Source: an uncultured Clostridia bacterium
GTDB lineage: Bacteria > Bacillota > Clostridia > Oscillospirales > Acutalibacteraceae
Assembly (NCBI GenBank): GCA_947572385.1
Contig: CANPBX010000011.1
Location: forward strand, 1 to 61,689
Direction: 5' to 3'
DNA length: 61,689 nucleotides
In this document: one piece after another, positions 27,598 through 36,484 of the stretch
Position numbering within the stretch: position 1 is the first letter of the stretch
How the letters are laid out: each line of letters begins with the position of its first letter
The notes under the pieces: generated by a model
Database searches by the model: none
Told to the model about the DNA's origin: nothing
Seen by the model: the letters and a program-made list of their open reading frames with translations, nothing else
Translations under genes and position numbers: made by a program

Positions 27598-28452
27598 TCA
27601 AATATCCTTCTTCCATATCCTGTCCCTGGAGTAGGCGATATTGGCAGTGCCGCCGTCCAGCCGCCGGAAGCGCTCGTCCTTCTTTTTGGCGTACAGGCAG
27701 GACCGCCCGCCGAAGCCCATGGCCTCGATACCGTCATCGGTCCCGGCCATGATTTCGCCGCAGAGGGATATGGCATCCTCCACTATGCCCGGGTCCTCCA
27801 TGCCGCCGCCGTGACCGCCCCAGAGCCCGTCAAAGGCGGGCAGGAAGTCTTTAAGGTGCAGCAGGCTCTCCTTATACCGCTCAATAGAGGTGGACTCCGT
27901 GCCGTACAGCAGGGTGTTCCTGTTGCAGGCGTCGCCGGAGTACACTACGCGCAAATCCCGGTCCAGGAATACCACCGTGCCCCATGTGTGCCCCGGCACG
28001 GCAATTACCTCCAGCTCCACGCCCCCCCCCAGGTCAAAGATGTCACCATCCTTCAACGGCAGAGTCTTCACAGGCCCCGGCACGGTTACATCCGAGAGCC
28101 TGGGCTCAGTGGGCAGCGGGGCAAACATCGCGCCGGTTTTAGCAAATTCAAGGCGCATTTCCCGGCTGCTGTGGGCGTACATCAGCTCTATATCCTCCGG
28201 CGCGATACGGACCTCTCCGTATTCAAAATCCGCGCCGATATGGTCCACATGGCCGTGGGTGTTCACAAGGGTCACAGGCAGCTCTGTCAGCTCGCGAACA
28301 AAGGCTTTAAGGCTGCCCACGCCGGAGAGCCCGTCTACGAGCAGGGCCCGTTCTCCGCCCTCGATAAGATAGGCCTGCTCCCCGCCAAGGCCGGTGATAA
28401 GGGTCACATGCCCGAATATCTTGCGCGTCTTGAAAAATTTTGACTCATACAT
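27598..28452 (-). CDS. MBL-fold metallo-hydrolase
   Basis: 284 residues with the metal-binding motif NTHGHVDHIGADF (HxHxDH), a second His in VIAVPGHTWGT, Asp in VYSGDACN and a late His in LWGGHGGG. GGAAAGGA lies 8 nt before the ATG. The closest general class is glyoxalase II-like/ROO-like hydrolases without a flavodoxin domain. Substrate unknown; neighbour to the hemerythrin receiver but probably separately transcribed. Confidence 0.87.
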   Translation of the reverse strand: MYESKFFKTRKIFGHVTLITGLGGEQAYLIEGGERALLVDGLSGVGSLKAFVRELTELPVTLVNTHGHVDHIGADFEYGEVRIAPEDIELMYAHSSREMRLEFAKTGAMFAPLPTEPRLSDVTVPGPVKTLPLKDGDIFDLGGGVELEVIAVPGHTWGTVVFLDRDLRVVYSGDACNRNTLLYGTESTSIERYKESLLHLKDFLPAFDGLWGGHGGGMEDPGIVEDAISLCGEIMAGTDDGIEAMGFGGRSCLYAKKKDERFRRLDGGTANIAYSRDRIWKKDI

Positions 28453-28523
28453 GGCAATCGTCCTTTCCGGTAGATCTGATTCTTCTTTGATATGAGCCTT
28501 AGCTGCTCATGCAGCTTTTTCAC

Positions 28524-29891
28524 TCAGGCTTTTCCCGCAAAGAATCCATCTATCTCTTTTCTGATCTCCTCATGCTTCATATGCTTCAGCAGATACCCCG
28601 ACGGATTCAAGGGCATTACCTTTATCATGCTTTGAGGGTCCCTGCGCCCTGTGAGGAAGATGACCGGCACCTTCTCAAACTCAGGGACAGTGCGGAGCAT
28701 TTCCAGAGTCTGGGCTCCGTCGCATACGGGCATTTCATAGTCCAGCAGCACCAGGTCCGGCTGGTCCAGGGAGATGGCTCTGAAGGCGGCCGCTCCGGAG
28801 TCCACCAGGGACACCTCGTAGTCCGGCTCCAAAAGGGACTTCATGCCCTGGCGTATGGTAGCGGAGTCGTCCACAACCAGTATCTTTTTCCTGTGGTGCT
28901 CCTCCTCATACTGCTCCTTGGCGCTGCGCTCGCTGAGGTATCTTTCGACCTCCTCCATGGCGTTCTCGTTCTCAAGGGGCGTGAGCACCGAGGCCTCCAG
29001 CAGGTGGGGGGCTATGGCGCAGTAGGCGAAATACCCCGCGCCGCCGGTGTTGAACAGCAGGCTCACCTGGGGCTTCTCCCGCTCAAATATATCCTGGAAC
29101 TGCTCGAAGGAGAGAAGGTTTTCCTCCTTGAGCTCGCAGTTTTTGCCGGTCTCGATAAACTCCATGACCTTGCCCACAAACTGCCTGGCTGTGTACCTTG
29201 CCGCGTGCACCAGCATACTGTCCATGCGGTTTGACTGTATTCCAAGTATCTTGCCCACGGTGTTCACCAGCAGCTTCTCCTCAAAGACCATCAGCACCTT
29301 CTGGCGGGTCTCGGAGTCCTTTGAGCCGTACACAAGCCTGTAGTACACGCCCTTGCCGAACTTCTCGCCTCCATATGTATCGCTGACTACCTTGGACTCC
29401 AGGTGGAACAAGTCAAAGACCAGCTGGATTATGACCTTCTTCAGTGCCTCCAGCTCGTTCTCGGGGAGAAGCTCTCCCCATTTGCTCATATTCTTCCCGG
29501 CGATGGCCTGGTCCTCAGTGAGGGTATGTCCCACAAGCCACCCGGTGCATACGCCGATAAAATGCTCTATGGCCTCCTGGGAGTAGTTGCTCTGCTCCAG
29601 CTCCTGCTCAAGGGCGGGAAGGGTGTCTTCCCTGAAGCCCTTATGTATCTTCTTGTGCCGCTCCAAGCCCTCATAGCCCATAGTGGCCATATAGAGCTCC
29701 TCCTCGGCGAAATGCTTCAGGGCGTGCCCGCGGAAGAACTTGATACCCTCCTGGCAGGTGCGCCGGTAATTGTCGCCGTCTTCGGCTGAGGAGAGCAGCT
29801 TATTGATGATTTTGAAAAGCCGTTTATGCTCCTTGTCGATCTCCTCGACACCGATTTCATATTCTTCGAGCCACTCAAGTTGACCTTCCAT
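28524..29891 (-). CDS. hemerythrin-CheX-like-receiver fusion
   Basis: 455 residues from the ATG with AGAAGGA six nt upstream. N-terminal bacteriohemerythrin with all seven di-iron ligands in canonical spacing: H22, H60 and E64 (HFAEE), H79 and H83 (HKKIH), H122 and D127 (HTLTED). The middle (about 150-310) resembles CheX-type phosphatase/chemotaxis domains (VYYRLVYGS, then two long helices). A C-terminal receiver begins KKILVVDDSATIRQG with phospho-Asp in LVLLDYEMPVCDG and a Lys in YLLKHM. Hemerythrins bind O2 or NO at the di-iron site, so this looks like an oxygen-responsive response regulator in an anaerobe. The CheX label is tentative. Confidence 0.85.
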   Translation of the reverse strand: MEGQLEWLEEYEIGVEEIDKEHKRLFKIINKLLSSAEDGDNYRRTCQEGIKFFRGHALKHFAEEELYMATMGYEGLERHKKIHKGFREDTLPALEQELEQSNYSQEAIEHFIGVCTGWLVGHTLTEDQAIAGKNMSKWGELLPENELEALKKVIIQLVFDLFHLESKVVSDTYGGEKFGKGVYYRLVYGSKDSETRQKVLMVFEEKLLVNTVGKILGIQSNRMDSMLVHAARYTARQFVGKVMEFIETGKNCELKEENLLSFEQFQDIFEREKPQVSLLFNTGGAGYFAYCAIAPHLLEASVLTPLENENAMEEVERYLSERSAKEQYEEEHHRKKILVVDDSATIRQGMKSLLEPDYEVSLVDSGAAAFRAISLDQPDLVLLDYEMPVCDGAQTLEMLRTVPEFEKVPVIFLTGRRDPQSMIKVMPLNPSGYLLKHMKHEEIRKEIDGFFAGKA

Positions 29892-29923
29892 ATATATCCT
29901 TCTGTGCTGAGTATTTCCCATAA

Positions 29924-29952
29924 AGTATAGCACAAAAAAGCATAATTGTCCA
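29924..29952 (-). promoter_or_regulatory. promoter of the hemerythrin-receiver gene
   Basis: Minus strand TGGACA (complement of 29947-29952), 17-nt spacer, TATACT (complement of 29924-29929), about 30 nt upstream of the chosen ATG. Confidence 0.6.
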
Positions 29953-30004
29953 TTCCCAAAATGGAAAATAATGTGCCATTAGAGGCGCCCTTGAAACAGC
30001 AAAA

Positions 30005-30028
30005 GGACCCGCGCAAAAGCGCAGGTCC
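30005..30028 (-). terminator. terminator of the LplB/LplC-type sugar transport operon
   Basis: GGACC-C-GCGC AAAA GCGC-A-GGTCC, read on the minus strand, is followed by TTTTGCTGTTTC. Confidence 0.7.
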
Positions 30029-30049
30029 CAAGGCTTATAAAGGAACTAT

Positions 30050-31720
30050 TTAGCGGGCCAGATAGCGGTCATAAGCGGCCTGAGTGATCTCGATAGCGCG
30101 CTGTACGCCGTGCTGCTCCAGCTCGGCAATGTAGGAATCCCAGTTCTCCTCGATGTCCAGAGCGCCGCTGATGAACTTAGCGGTGTTCTCCTTAACGCAG
30201 GTGCTCATATCGGCATAGAGGGCCGCACGCTCGGTGGACTCCTCCTGGGTCAGGGAGATGGTGGGCACACGCCAGTCGTCCTTGGCGTTGGTGGTCCAGA
30301 CGGTGTAGCAGGTCTGGTCCTTCTCGGGCACGCCGCCCAGCTCACGGGTCCAGTCGGACCAGTTGGCAACGCCGGCGGAGGGGCAGAGGTAGCTGTCCAT
30401 GGTCTGGGCCAGGTTCCAGCCGTTCTCGTTGTTGGTGATCTTCTCGGTGTAAACAGGCTTGTCGCCCTCGAAGGTGAAGGTGTCGCCCTCAACGCCGTAG
30501 TTGGCAAGCAGGGCGCCCTCCTCGGTGAACAGGTAGTCCAGCCACTTCATGGCGACCTCCCAGTTCTCGCAGTCTGCGGAGATGGCGGTGTTGCCGGAGG
30601 TGTAGGAGTCCCTGAGGCGGATATGCAGCTCGTCGCCTGCATTCTTAACAGGGGGGTTGATGGGAGCCCAGTTCATGTTCTTGTCCTCAGAGGAGCTCTC
30701 ATACAGGGAGGGCATGGTGTAGACGGCGGGGATAGCGCCGGTCTTGCCGGTGACAACGGTAGCCATGTCGGCGGTACGCTCGTCGGTGGACATGAAGTCG
30801 GGGTCGATAAGGCCCTCCGCATACCACTGGCGCATGGTGGTGACGTACTCCTTCCAGGCGTCGTTATAGGGGCCGTAGGTGACCTTGCCCTCGGCGTTCA
30901 GCTGCCAGCCGTTGAGCACGCCAAGGCCTGCGGACATCATGCCGAACTCACCGTCGCTGCCGGAGAAGTTCAGGATCAGGGGGGCGGTGGCGCCCTTCTC
31001 GTCCTTGAAGGCCTTCAGAACGTCGTGCCACTGCTCATAGGTCTCGGGAGTCTCCAAGCCCAGGTCGTCCAGCCAGTCCTGGCGGATCCACAGGCCAAGC
31101 CAGGGGCCCTGCTTTGTCTGGCGCAGCTCGTAAACGGCGCCCAGGCGGCCGGAGTCGGTGGTGGAGAGCAGCTCGTAGTTCCTGTCGGACTTGCGGATCT
31201 TCTGATAGTTGGGCATGTACTCGTCAACCTTGTCCGTAAGGTCCATGAAGTAGCCGTCGTCGATGGCCGCGTCAACGCCCTCGGAGTAGTAGGAAGCACC
31301 GTAGCAGATAAGGTCGGGCAGGGTGCCGGAGGCTATCATCAGGTTGAAGTTGGTCTGATAGTCGGCGGATGAGACCATCTCGAAGTTCAGATGAACACCG
31401 GTGCGGCGCTCCATCTCCTGATAGAACTCGTTGTCGTTGTAGTCGGTGGTGACTATGGCGGCGTTGGTGCTGGCGGACACGAAGTAGCTCAGCTCAACGG
31501 GCTCGTCAACGATGGGCAGCTTGAACTCCCCTGTGGCGGTCTCGCCATCGGTGGCTTCGGAGCTCTCCTCGCCGGAGCTCTCGGAATTCTCAGAGCTCTC
31601 AGTGCTGCCGGAGCTCTCGGAGCTGCTGGTGCTGGAGCCGGAATTGCCCCCGCAGGCTGCCAGGGACAGCACCAGTGCAAGGCACATCAGCAGTGCAATG
31701 GCTTTCTTTAAGCTTTTCAT
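30050..31720 (-). CDS. extracellular solute-binding lipoprotein of a carbohydrate ABC transporter
   Basis: 556 residues. Lipoprotein signal with LAACGGN, a long Ser/Glu-rich linker (about 27-60), then a family 1 solute-binding fold of the large (LplA/YtcQ-like) type: FYQEMERRTGVHLNFEMV and later WEVAMKWLDYLFTEEGALLANYG. Third gene after two LplB/LplC-like permeases; these importers take oligosaccharides and rely on a shared ATPase encoded elsewhere (no ATPase gene here). Codon use is strongly biased to C/G-ending codons, suggesting high expression. Confidence 0.92.
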   Translation of the reverse strand: MKSLKKAIALLMCLALVLSLAACGGNSGSSTSSSESSGSTESSENSESSGEESSEATDGETATGEFKLPIVDEPVELSYFVSASTNAAIVTTDYNDNEFYQEMERRTGVHLNFEMVSSADYQTNFNLMIASGTLPDLICYGASYYSEGVDAAIDDGYFMDLTDKVDEYMPNYQKIRKSDRNYELLSTTDSGRLGAVYELRQTKQGPWLGLWIRQDWLDDLGLETPETYEQWHDVLKAFKDEKGATAPLILNFSGSDGEFGMMSAGLGVLNGWQLNAEGKVTYGPYNDAWKEYVTTMRQWYAEGLIDPDFMSTDERTADMATVVTGKTGAIPAVYTMPSLYESSSEDKNMNWAPINPPVKNAGDELHIRLRDSYTSGNTAISADCENWEVAMKWLDYLFTEEGALLANYGVEGDTFTFEGDKPVYTEKITNNENGWNLAQTMDSYLCPSAGVANWSDWTRELGGVPEKDQTCYTVWTTNAKDDWRVPTISLTQEESTERAALYADMSTCVKENTAKFISGALDIEENWDSYIAELEQHGVQRAIEITQAAYDRYLAR

Positions 31721-31811
31721 TTTGGTTTCCTCCTAACAGATTTTTGTGGATTTCTCTATGCAAAAGCACCGTTTGAATTAAGCTTCAGGCGCTGTATGCA
31801 ACTTTTGGAGC

Positions 31812-32720
31812 TTACCCCTTGATGGCGCCGATCATAACGCCGGACTCGAAGTACTTCTGTACGAAGGGGTAGAAGATGAACATTGGAACGGTGGAGACGA
31901 TTATCGTGCAGTATTTCACAAGCTGCTTATAGAGTATGGCGTCAGCGGAATCGCCTGAGCCCAGCACGCTTATGTCCACGTTTGTATTGCTGTTGCTGGT
32001 GGTGACAAGTATCTCCTTGAGCACCAGCTGCAGGGGGAACTTATCCTTGCTGCGCAGGTAGATCATGGCGCTGAACCAGGAGTTCCAGTTGCCTATGATA
32101 TAGTAGAGTATAACAGTCGCGAGAGTGGCCTTAATAAGCGGCAGCATTATCTGGAAGAGTATCGTGAACCTTCCGGCGCCGTCCAGCATTGCGGACTCCT
32201 CCAGGCTCTCTGGCACGTTCTGCATGGCGGTCCGCACTAGTATCAGGTAGAAGGCGCTCATGCAGTGGGGGAGTATCAGGGCCCAGCGGCTGTCGAACAT
32301 GTGCAGGTCCTGGGTCACCAGGATGTAGAGGGGCACGATACCGCCGGAAAACAGCATTGTGAAGGATATTAGGAACATAATGGGGCTGGCCCAGAGGAAG
32401 TCCTTCCTAGAGAGGGCATAGGCCGCCATTACTGTCAGGAACATTCCAAGGGCGGTGGTGCCGAACACGTATAAGAGGGTGTTCAGGTAACCGCTCCATA
32501 TCCTGTTGTCGTGGAACACCAGCAGATAGCCGTTGATATTGAAATCCTTTATCCTCCAGATAAGGCCGGTCTGGTTCATGACCCAGCCTGCGTCTGAGAA
32601 GGAGGCGCATATCACGTGCCAGACCGGAAGGATGCAGACGACGATGACCAGGGCGAAGAAGACGACGTTTACGCCGTTGAATATCTTGCTTCCCACTGAC
32701 CTGTTTCTTACCATAGCCAT
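31812..32720 (-). CDS. carbohydrate ABC transporter permease (LplC/MalG-like)
   Basis: 302 residues, six membrane helices. The EAA-type loop that docks the ATPase is ESLEESAMLDGAGRFTILFQIMLP (about 180-203), and the C-terminus EKYFESGVMIGAIKG-like tail is the LplC hallmark. AAAGGAG precedes the ATG. Middle gene of the operon. Confidence 0.92.
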   Translation of the reverse strand: MAMVRNRSVGSKIFNGVNVVFFALVIVVCILPVWHVICASFSDAGWVMNQTGLIWRIKDFNINGYLLVFHDNRIWSGYLNTLLYVFGTTALGMFLTVMAAYALSRKDFLWASPIMFLISFTMLFSGGIVPLYILVTQDLHMFDSRWALILPHCMSAFYLILVRTAMQNVPESLEESAMLDGAGRFTILFQIMLPLIKATLATVILYYIIGNWNSWFSAMIYLRSKDKFPLQLVLKEILVTTSNSNTNVDISVLGSGDSADAILYKQLVKYCTIIVSTVPMFIFYPFVQKYFESGVMIGAIKG

Positions 32721-32752
32721 TACAGCATATCTCCTTTCATCGAGAGTTCAGT

Positions 32753-33712
32753 TTAGAACAGTCCGGACTCCGTGTACTTCTTGCTGAAGGCGTTGGCAAA
32801 TATCAGCAGGAAGAAGTTCACAACAGAGTTGAACAGCGACACGGCGGTGGAGTAACCGTAGTTTGCCTCCTGCAGGCCCTTGCGGTACACGAAGCTGGAG
32901 AGGATGTCGGCGGTTTCATACACCTGGGGGTTATAGAGCAGTATGGTCTTCTCATAGCCCACAGAGAGCATCTGGCCTATACGCAGTATGAGCATTATCA
33001 TAATGGTGTCGATTATGCCCGGGATAGTTACCCGCATAATGCGCTGCAGGCGGTTGGCCCCGTCTATCTCCGCGGCCTCATAGAGGGTCTGGTCTATGCC
33101 GGCAAGGGCGGCTACATATATGATAGAATCAAAGCCGAGGTTTTTCCACAGGTCTGACACAACATATATGGTCCGCCAGTTGTCCGGGTTGCCCAGAAGG
33201 TTGTCGTAGTTGCCGGTGGCAGCGCCAACTATAGCTGTAACGGCGCCCTCGGTGGAGCAGAAGTCGATTATGATACCGGCCACCACCACCATGGAGATGA
33301 AGTAGGGCATATAGGACACGGTCTGGATGGTTTTGCGGTAGCGCTTGCTTCTGAGCTCGTTGAGCAGCAGTGCGAAGAGTATTGTAAGCGGGAACTCTAT
33401 GCCGATCTGCAGAAGGCTCAGTATGAGCGTGTTGCGGATGGTCCGCCCGGCAAAGGCGGAGCCGAAGAAGTCCGCAAAGTTCTTCATGCCCACAAAGGGG
33501 GAGTTGAAGAATCCAAGCTTCGGCTTGAAATTCTCAAAAGCCATCAAAAGGCCGCCCATAGGTATGTAGTGGAAGATAATGTAGAATGCAATGGCGGGCA
33601 GGACCATGATGAACAGGGGCCAGTTCTTCACAAGGTCTTTTTTGATGTTGGACCAGGTGAACTTGCGCGGCCTGCGCGGTTTTGCTTCCAGCGCTGACGT
33701 AGAGCTTCGCAT
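32753..33712 (-). CDS. carbohydrate ABC transporter permease (LplB-like)
   Basis: 319 residues from the ATG at 33712, which has AAGGAAA upstream; an earlier in-frame start at 33763 would add an atypical Cys/Arg-rich stretch. Six membrane helices; N-terminal WPLFIMVLPAIAFYIIFHYIPMGG and the EAA loop TLYEAAEIDGANRLQRIMRVT are standard for LplB. First gene of the sugar-import operon, behind the promoter at 33796-33824. Confidence 0.92.
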   Translation of the reverse strand: MRSSTSALEAKPRRPRKFTWSNIKKDLVKNWPLFIMVLPAIAFYIIFHYIPMGGLLMAFENFKPKLGFFNSPFVGMKNFADFFGSAFAGRTIRNTLILSLLQIGIEFPLTILFALLLNELRSKRYRKTIQTVSYMPYFISMVVVAGIIIDFCSTEGAVTAIVGAATGNYDNLLGNPDNWRTIYVVSDLWKNLGFDSIIYVAALAGIDQTLYEAAEIDGANRLQRIMRVTIPGIIDTIMIMLILRIGQMLSVGYEKTILLYNPQVYETADILSSFVYRKGLQEANYGYSTAVSLFNSVVNFFLLIFANAFSKKYTESGLF

Positions 33713-33795
33713 AACATCTTTCCTTTCTTGCCTCTTGCCGCCACAGGCCCTATGGACTTGCAATACGGCCGGACGGCTGGGGAATATTTGACTTT

Positions 33796-33824
33796 ATATT
33801 AACAAATTGTTTCCAAAGTGTAAA
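33796..33824 (-). promoter_or_regulatory. promoter of the LplB-LplC-SBP operon
   Basis: Minus strand TTTACA (complement of 33819-33824), 17-nt spacer, TAATAT (complement of 33796-33801). The spacer contains the near-palindrome AACAAATTGTT (33801-33811), a possible binding site for the AraC-type regulator encoded just upstream. Confidence 0.6.
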
Positions 33825-33912
33825 GCGCCAGAATTTTATGGGGAATACGGCGCAAATACTGGTACTAATTCAGCTATAGTCGCAATTTTTGCCGCCTGCT
33901 GGCGCAAAAACA

Positions 33913-33951
33913 GCAAAAAACAGGAACGGCACGCTTCTGTCGCCCCTGTTT
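33913..33951 (-). terminator. possible terminator of the AraC-type regulator gene
   Basis: On the minus strand AAACAGG pairs with CCTGTTT, with partial pairing in the 24-nt loop, followed by a T6 run (complement of about 33915-33920). Confidence 0.4.
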
Positions 33952-34034
33952 CCCCGGTATTCGCTCTGCTGATATGCTATCACAGCGATCTCGATTTTGC
34001 ATAATTGGTTTAAGAAAATTTCAAAACCGAACCT

Positions 34035-36191
34035 TCAGGACGCCCCCTTGGCATACTGTCCGGGAGTGATCCCCTCATACCGCTTGAAGGCCCGGATAAG
34101 TGCCCGCGGGTCCGCATAGCCTGTGCGCTCGGCGGTCTCCCTGACGCTGGCCCCCTCTGTGAGCAGCTTCTTCGCCGCCTCCAGCCGCACAGCGTGCAGC
34201 TCGTCTAAAAGCCCGCAGCCAGTGGCGGCCTTGTACTGGTGGCTAAGGGTCGAGAGGTTCATACCCAAATGATCGGCTATCATGCTGGCGTTCAGGGCCT
34301 GGTCCTGGTAGTTTGCGCGGATAAACTCCCGGACGCTGCCGGTAAGCTCCCGCTTCAGCTCCGAGAGTTCGGACTTGGGCTCCCAGGAGATGCCGTCAAA
34401 GAGCTCCCTTAAGCCCGCCTCCATCTCCCGGGCGGTCTCATACTGCTGGAACCGGTGCATTATACCCACTGCCTGGTTATCTGTCACATAGGGCAGGATG
34501 ACCTCGGCGGTGTCAGCATACCGCCGGCGGATCCGTTCCACTGGCAGGGACATATTGGAGAGGTCCCCGGCGATCATCTTCTCAAGGCAGCTCTCGGCCC
34601 GCTGCCTTTTGCCTGCGCCAAGATATTCTGTAAGGGCCTTCTGGTGTGAGAGAAAATCACGGTAGGACTCGGCACCATCGCTCTCGGGCAGCCCTCCTGC
34701 GGGACAGACCCCGCGCTTGCGCTCCACCTGCCAGAAGCTGTCGTGATAGAGGGTCCTATATATTGTAGCCCAGGCCCTTGGCGCTTCCTCCAGGCGGGTA
34801 TAGGTATCGCTCATATAGCAGACAAGGGGCATGGACATGGACTGCTCTGCGGCAAAATGTATCTCAGCCGTCTCCTCATAGCTCAGCGCCCGCTGTATGA
34901 GCACCGCCGCGCAGCGCTGGAACTGCAGGCTGACGCCGCCGCTCTTGTCCAAAAGGATATCGTCAAGGTGTTCCCTGAGATCCATAAGCACAGATAGGTT
35001 ATTGTCCCTATGCCTTGCCGGGGCAAAGGCCAGGAGCTGATAGGGCTGCCCCTCCTCGATGTACTGTGAGAGTATGGAGGGACTCTCCGTTATCCCAAGC
35101 AGATACTGGGCCAGGGCCGCGCTGAGTATCTGCTGCTCCGAGCTCATTACCTGGCTCTCAAGGTCTTCCTTTTCCTGGGCGAAGCTCACCAGCGCCGAAC
35201 CAAGCTCCGAAATGGACCGCCACTCAAGCTCCGGGCTCCCGGTGCCTACATAGGGGAGGATGCTCTTTATGGGGTGGTAGGTGCGCCTGCTCCAGAAGAC
35301 GGCGAAGAAGATGCTGATCACAAGTATGACCGCGATCTCTACGAGCAGGTCGATCCAGACTATGCGAAGCTGCTGGTAGTAGGCGTCACGGCGGGTGAGA
35401 AAGCCGTAGCGCACCCGGCTGAATCCGGAAGGGTACTGAGAGTACACATACCGCTGGCCATCAAGGTCCACCTCCCCGGACTCGGAGCCATTCTGGGCCA
35501 GAAGCTCACACAGGGCCCCGGCCCGCTCCCCGCCGCATATGAGGCGGTAGCTGTCGTCGGTGACAAAGGCCTCGAAGTCCCCCGAGCTCCAGGGGGAGAA
35601 GCTGCGGTCGAGCTGTATAATTATTCCAACGCAGAAGATGAACTCCTGCGTGCTGGAGTCATACTGGCTGCGCAGGACCATAACCCAGCCGCCGCTTGTC
35701 TCCTTATACACTGTGGCGATATGCTCGGAACTGCTGCCGCTGTCAAGAAGGGAGTAGAAGCTCCCGTTGTCCAGCTGCAGATCCCAGGGCAGCAGGCCGG
35801 CGGCCTCAGGATGGTAGGTGCGCCGGTCGGTGACCAGGAAGCCGCTTTTGGCAAAATAGCAGAAGCCCCTGTAAAAGGACGCGTTCTGCCCTATAGCCCG
35901 GGAGAGGGATTCGCTCAAATCACATAGGGCAAAGAGCTCCTCAGCGCTAAGCTCACTTTTCTCTGACAGGTAGGAGGCCACGGTGTCTTCTGAAAATATG
36001 GACACAAGGTTTGCCGCGTGGCCCAGGGTGCGGTCGCACTCCTGACGGACAAGCTGCATGGAGCTCTCCTGGTCCGACATGATAGAGTCCTGGACCCGGC
36101 GCTCCAGCCTGGCGATGGTGAAGAAGGAGAGCAGCAGAGGCAGGAGGCAGACGGATAAATATGAGGCGAGAAACCGTTTATACACATTCAT
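34035..36191 (-). CDS. membrane-anchored AraC family transcriptional regulator
   Basis: About 718 residues. Membrane helix 1 at the N-terminus (LASYLSVCLLPLLLSFFTI), an extracytoplasmic sensor of about 250 residues, membrane helix 2 (LLVEIAVILVISIFFAVFW), a cytoplasmic linker, and a C-terminal AraC double HTH (from about VREFIRANYQDQ to the end, with LNASMIADHLGMNLSTLSHQY and VRETAERTGYADPRALIRAFKRYEGITPGQYAKG). This is the YesN/LplR-like one-component class that senses outside sugars and activates adjacent LplABC operons; the operon lies directly downstream on the same strand. The start is uncertain: ATG at 36191, or GTG at 36206. Confidence 0.88.
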   Translation of the reverse strand: MNVYKRFLASYLSVCLLPLLLSFFTIARLERRVQDSIMSDQESSMQLVRQECDRTLGHAANLVSIFSEDTVASYLSEKSELSAEELFALCDLSESLSRAIGQNASFYRGFCYFAKSGFLVTDRRTYHPEAAGLLPWDLQLDNGSFYSLLDSGSSSEHIATVYKETSGGWVMVLRSQYDSSTQEFIFCVGIIIQLDRSFSPWSSGDFEAFVTDDSYRLICGGERAGALCELLAQNGSESGEVDLDGQRYVYSQYPSGFSRVRYGFLTRRDAYYQQLRIVWIDLLVEIAVILVISIFFAVFWSRRTYHPIKSILPYVGTGSPELEWRSISELGSALVSFAQEKEDLESQVMSSEQQILSAALAQYLLGITESPSILSQYIEEGQPYQLLAFAPARHRDNNLSVLMDLREHLDDILLDKSGGVSLQFQRCAAVLIQRALSYEETAEIHFAAEQSMSMPLVCYMSDTYTRLEEAPRAWATIYRTLYHDSFWQVERKRGVCPAGGLPESDGAESYRDFLSHQKALTEYLGAGKRQRAESCLEKMIAGDLSNMSLPVERIRRRYADTAEVILPYVTDNQAVGIMHRFQQYETAREMEAGLRELFDGISWEPKSELSELKRELTGSVREFIRANYQDQALNASMIADHLGMNLSTLSHQYKAATGCGLLDELHAVRLEAAKKLLTEGASVRETAERTGYADPRALIRAFKRYEGITPGQYAKGAS

Positions 36192-36313
36192 GCTTTCCGT
36201 ATTCACCCCTTTTGCGGATTTTAGAGCAATATATATAACTATACAGGAAAATTGTCAGAATTGCAAGAAGTTTCACCAGCGGAAATAAAAATTTGCAATT
36301 TATTTTCAGAGGC

Positions 36314-36342
36314 TTGACACCGCCAGCCCCCCGTGATACAAT
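36314..36342 (+). promoter_or_regulatory. strong promoter of the leader peptide/ABC exporter operon
   Basis: Consensus TTGACA (36314-36319), 17-nt spacer, TACAAT (36337-36342). Expected transcript start is near 36349, giving a leader of about 135 nt before the exporter's start codon. Confidence 0.8.
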
Positions 36343-36392
36343 TTCCTGGAGCTGGGATTGGCTCAAAATAATGCTGAAAGGAACGGTATGAT

Positions 36393-36449
36393 ATGAAAGC
36401 CATTACTGTTAAAACCATGCGAAATCTCGGGAGGGTTTTAGGTATCTAA
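36393..36449 (+). CDS. 18-residue leader peptide
   Basis: ATG at 36393 with GAAAGGA (36376-36382) ten nt upstream; encodes MKAITVKTMRNLGRVLGI and stops at TAA 36447-36449. The last codons fall inside a hairpin (next entry), so ribosomes on this ORF must open it. Leader ORFs placed like this are known to control exporters in Firmicutes, for example bmrB ahead of bmrCD. Basic residues every few positions are consistent with a drug-stalled peptide, but the stalling trigger is not known. Confidence 0.65.
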   Translation: MKAITVKTMRNLGRVLGI

Positions 36450-36477
36450 GGCTTCCTCCCGTATATTTTAGGAGGAA
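36428..36477 (+). promoter_or_regulatory. attenuator with mutually exclusive hairpins over the exporter ribosome site
   Basis: Arm 1 CGGGAGG (36428-36434, inside the leader ORF) pairs with arm 2 CCTCCCG (36455-36461), with an inner TTAG/CTAA helix. Arm 2 also includes TTCCTCC (36453-36459), which is fully complementary to GGAGGAA (36471-36477), the exporter's own Shine-Dalgarno. So arm 2 can pair with the leader or with the ribosome site but not both. A TATATTTTA tract after the first hairpin could also let it act as a weak terminator. Confidence 0.65.
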
Positions 36478-36484
36478 ATCTATT

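Noticed and set aside
30110-31372. 420-codon open frame on the plus strand opposite the sugar-binding lipoprotein gene
   Set aside because: It is a mirror of the strong GC3 codon bias of the real gene; the translation is a Val/Gly/Leu-rich sequence without any domain, and no ribosome site precedes it.
33886-33910. Hairpin TTTTTGC-CGCC/GGCG-CAAAAA as a terminator
   Set aside because: On both strands the T run is in the 5' arm, not after the stem, so it does not fit an intrinsic terminator.
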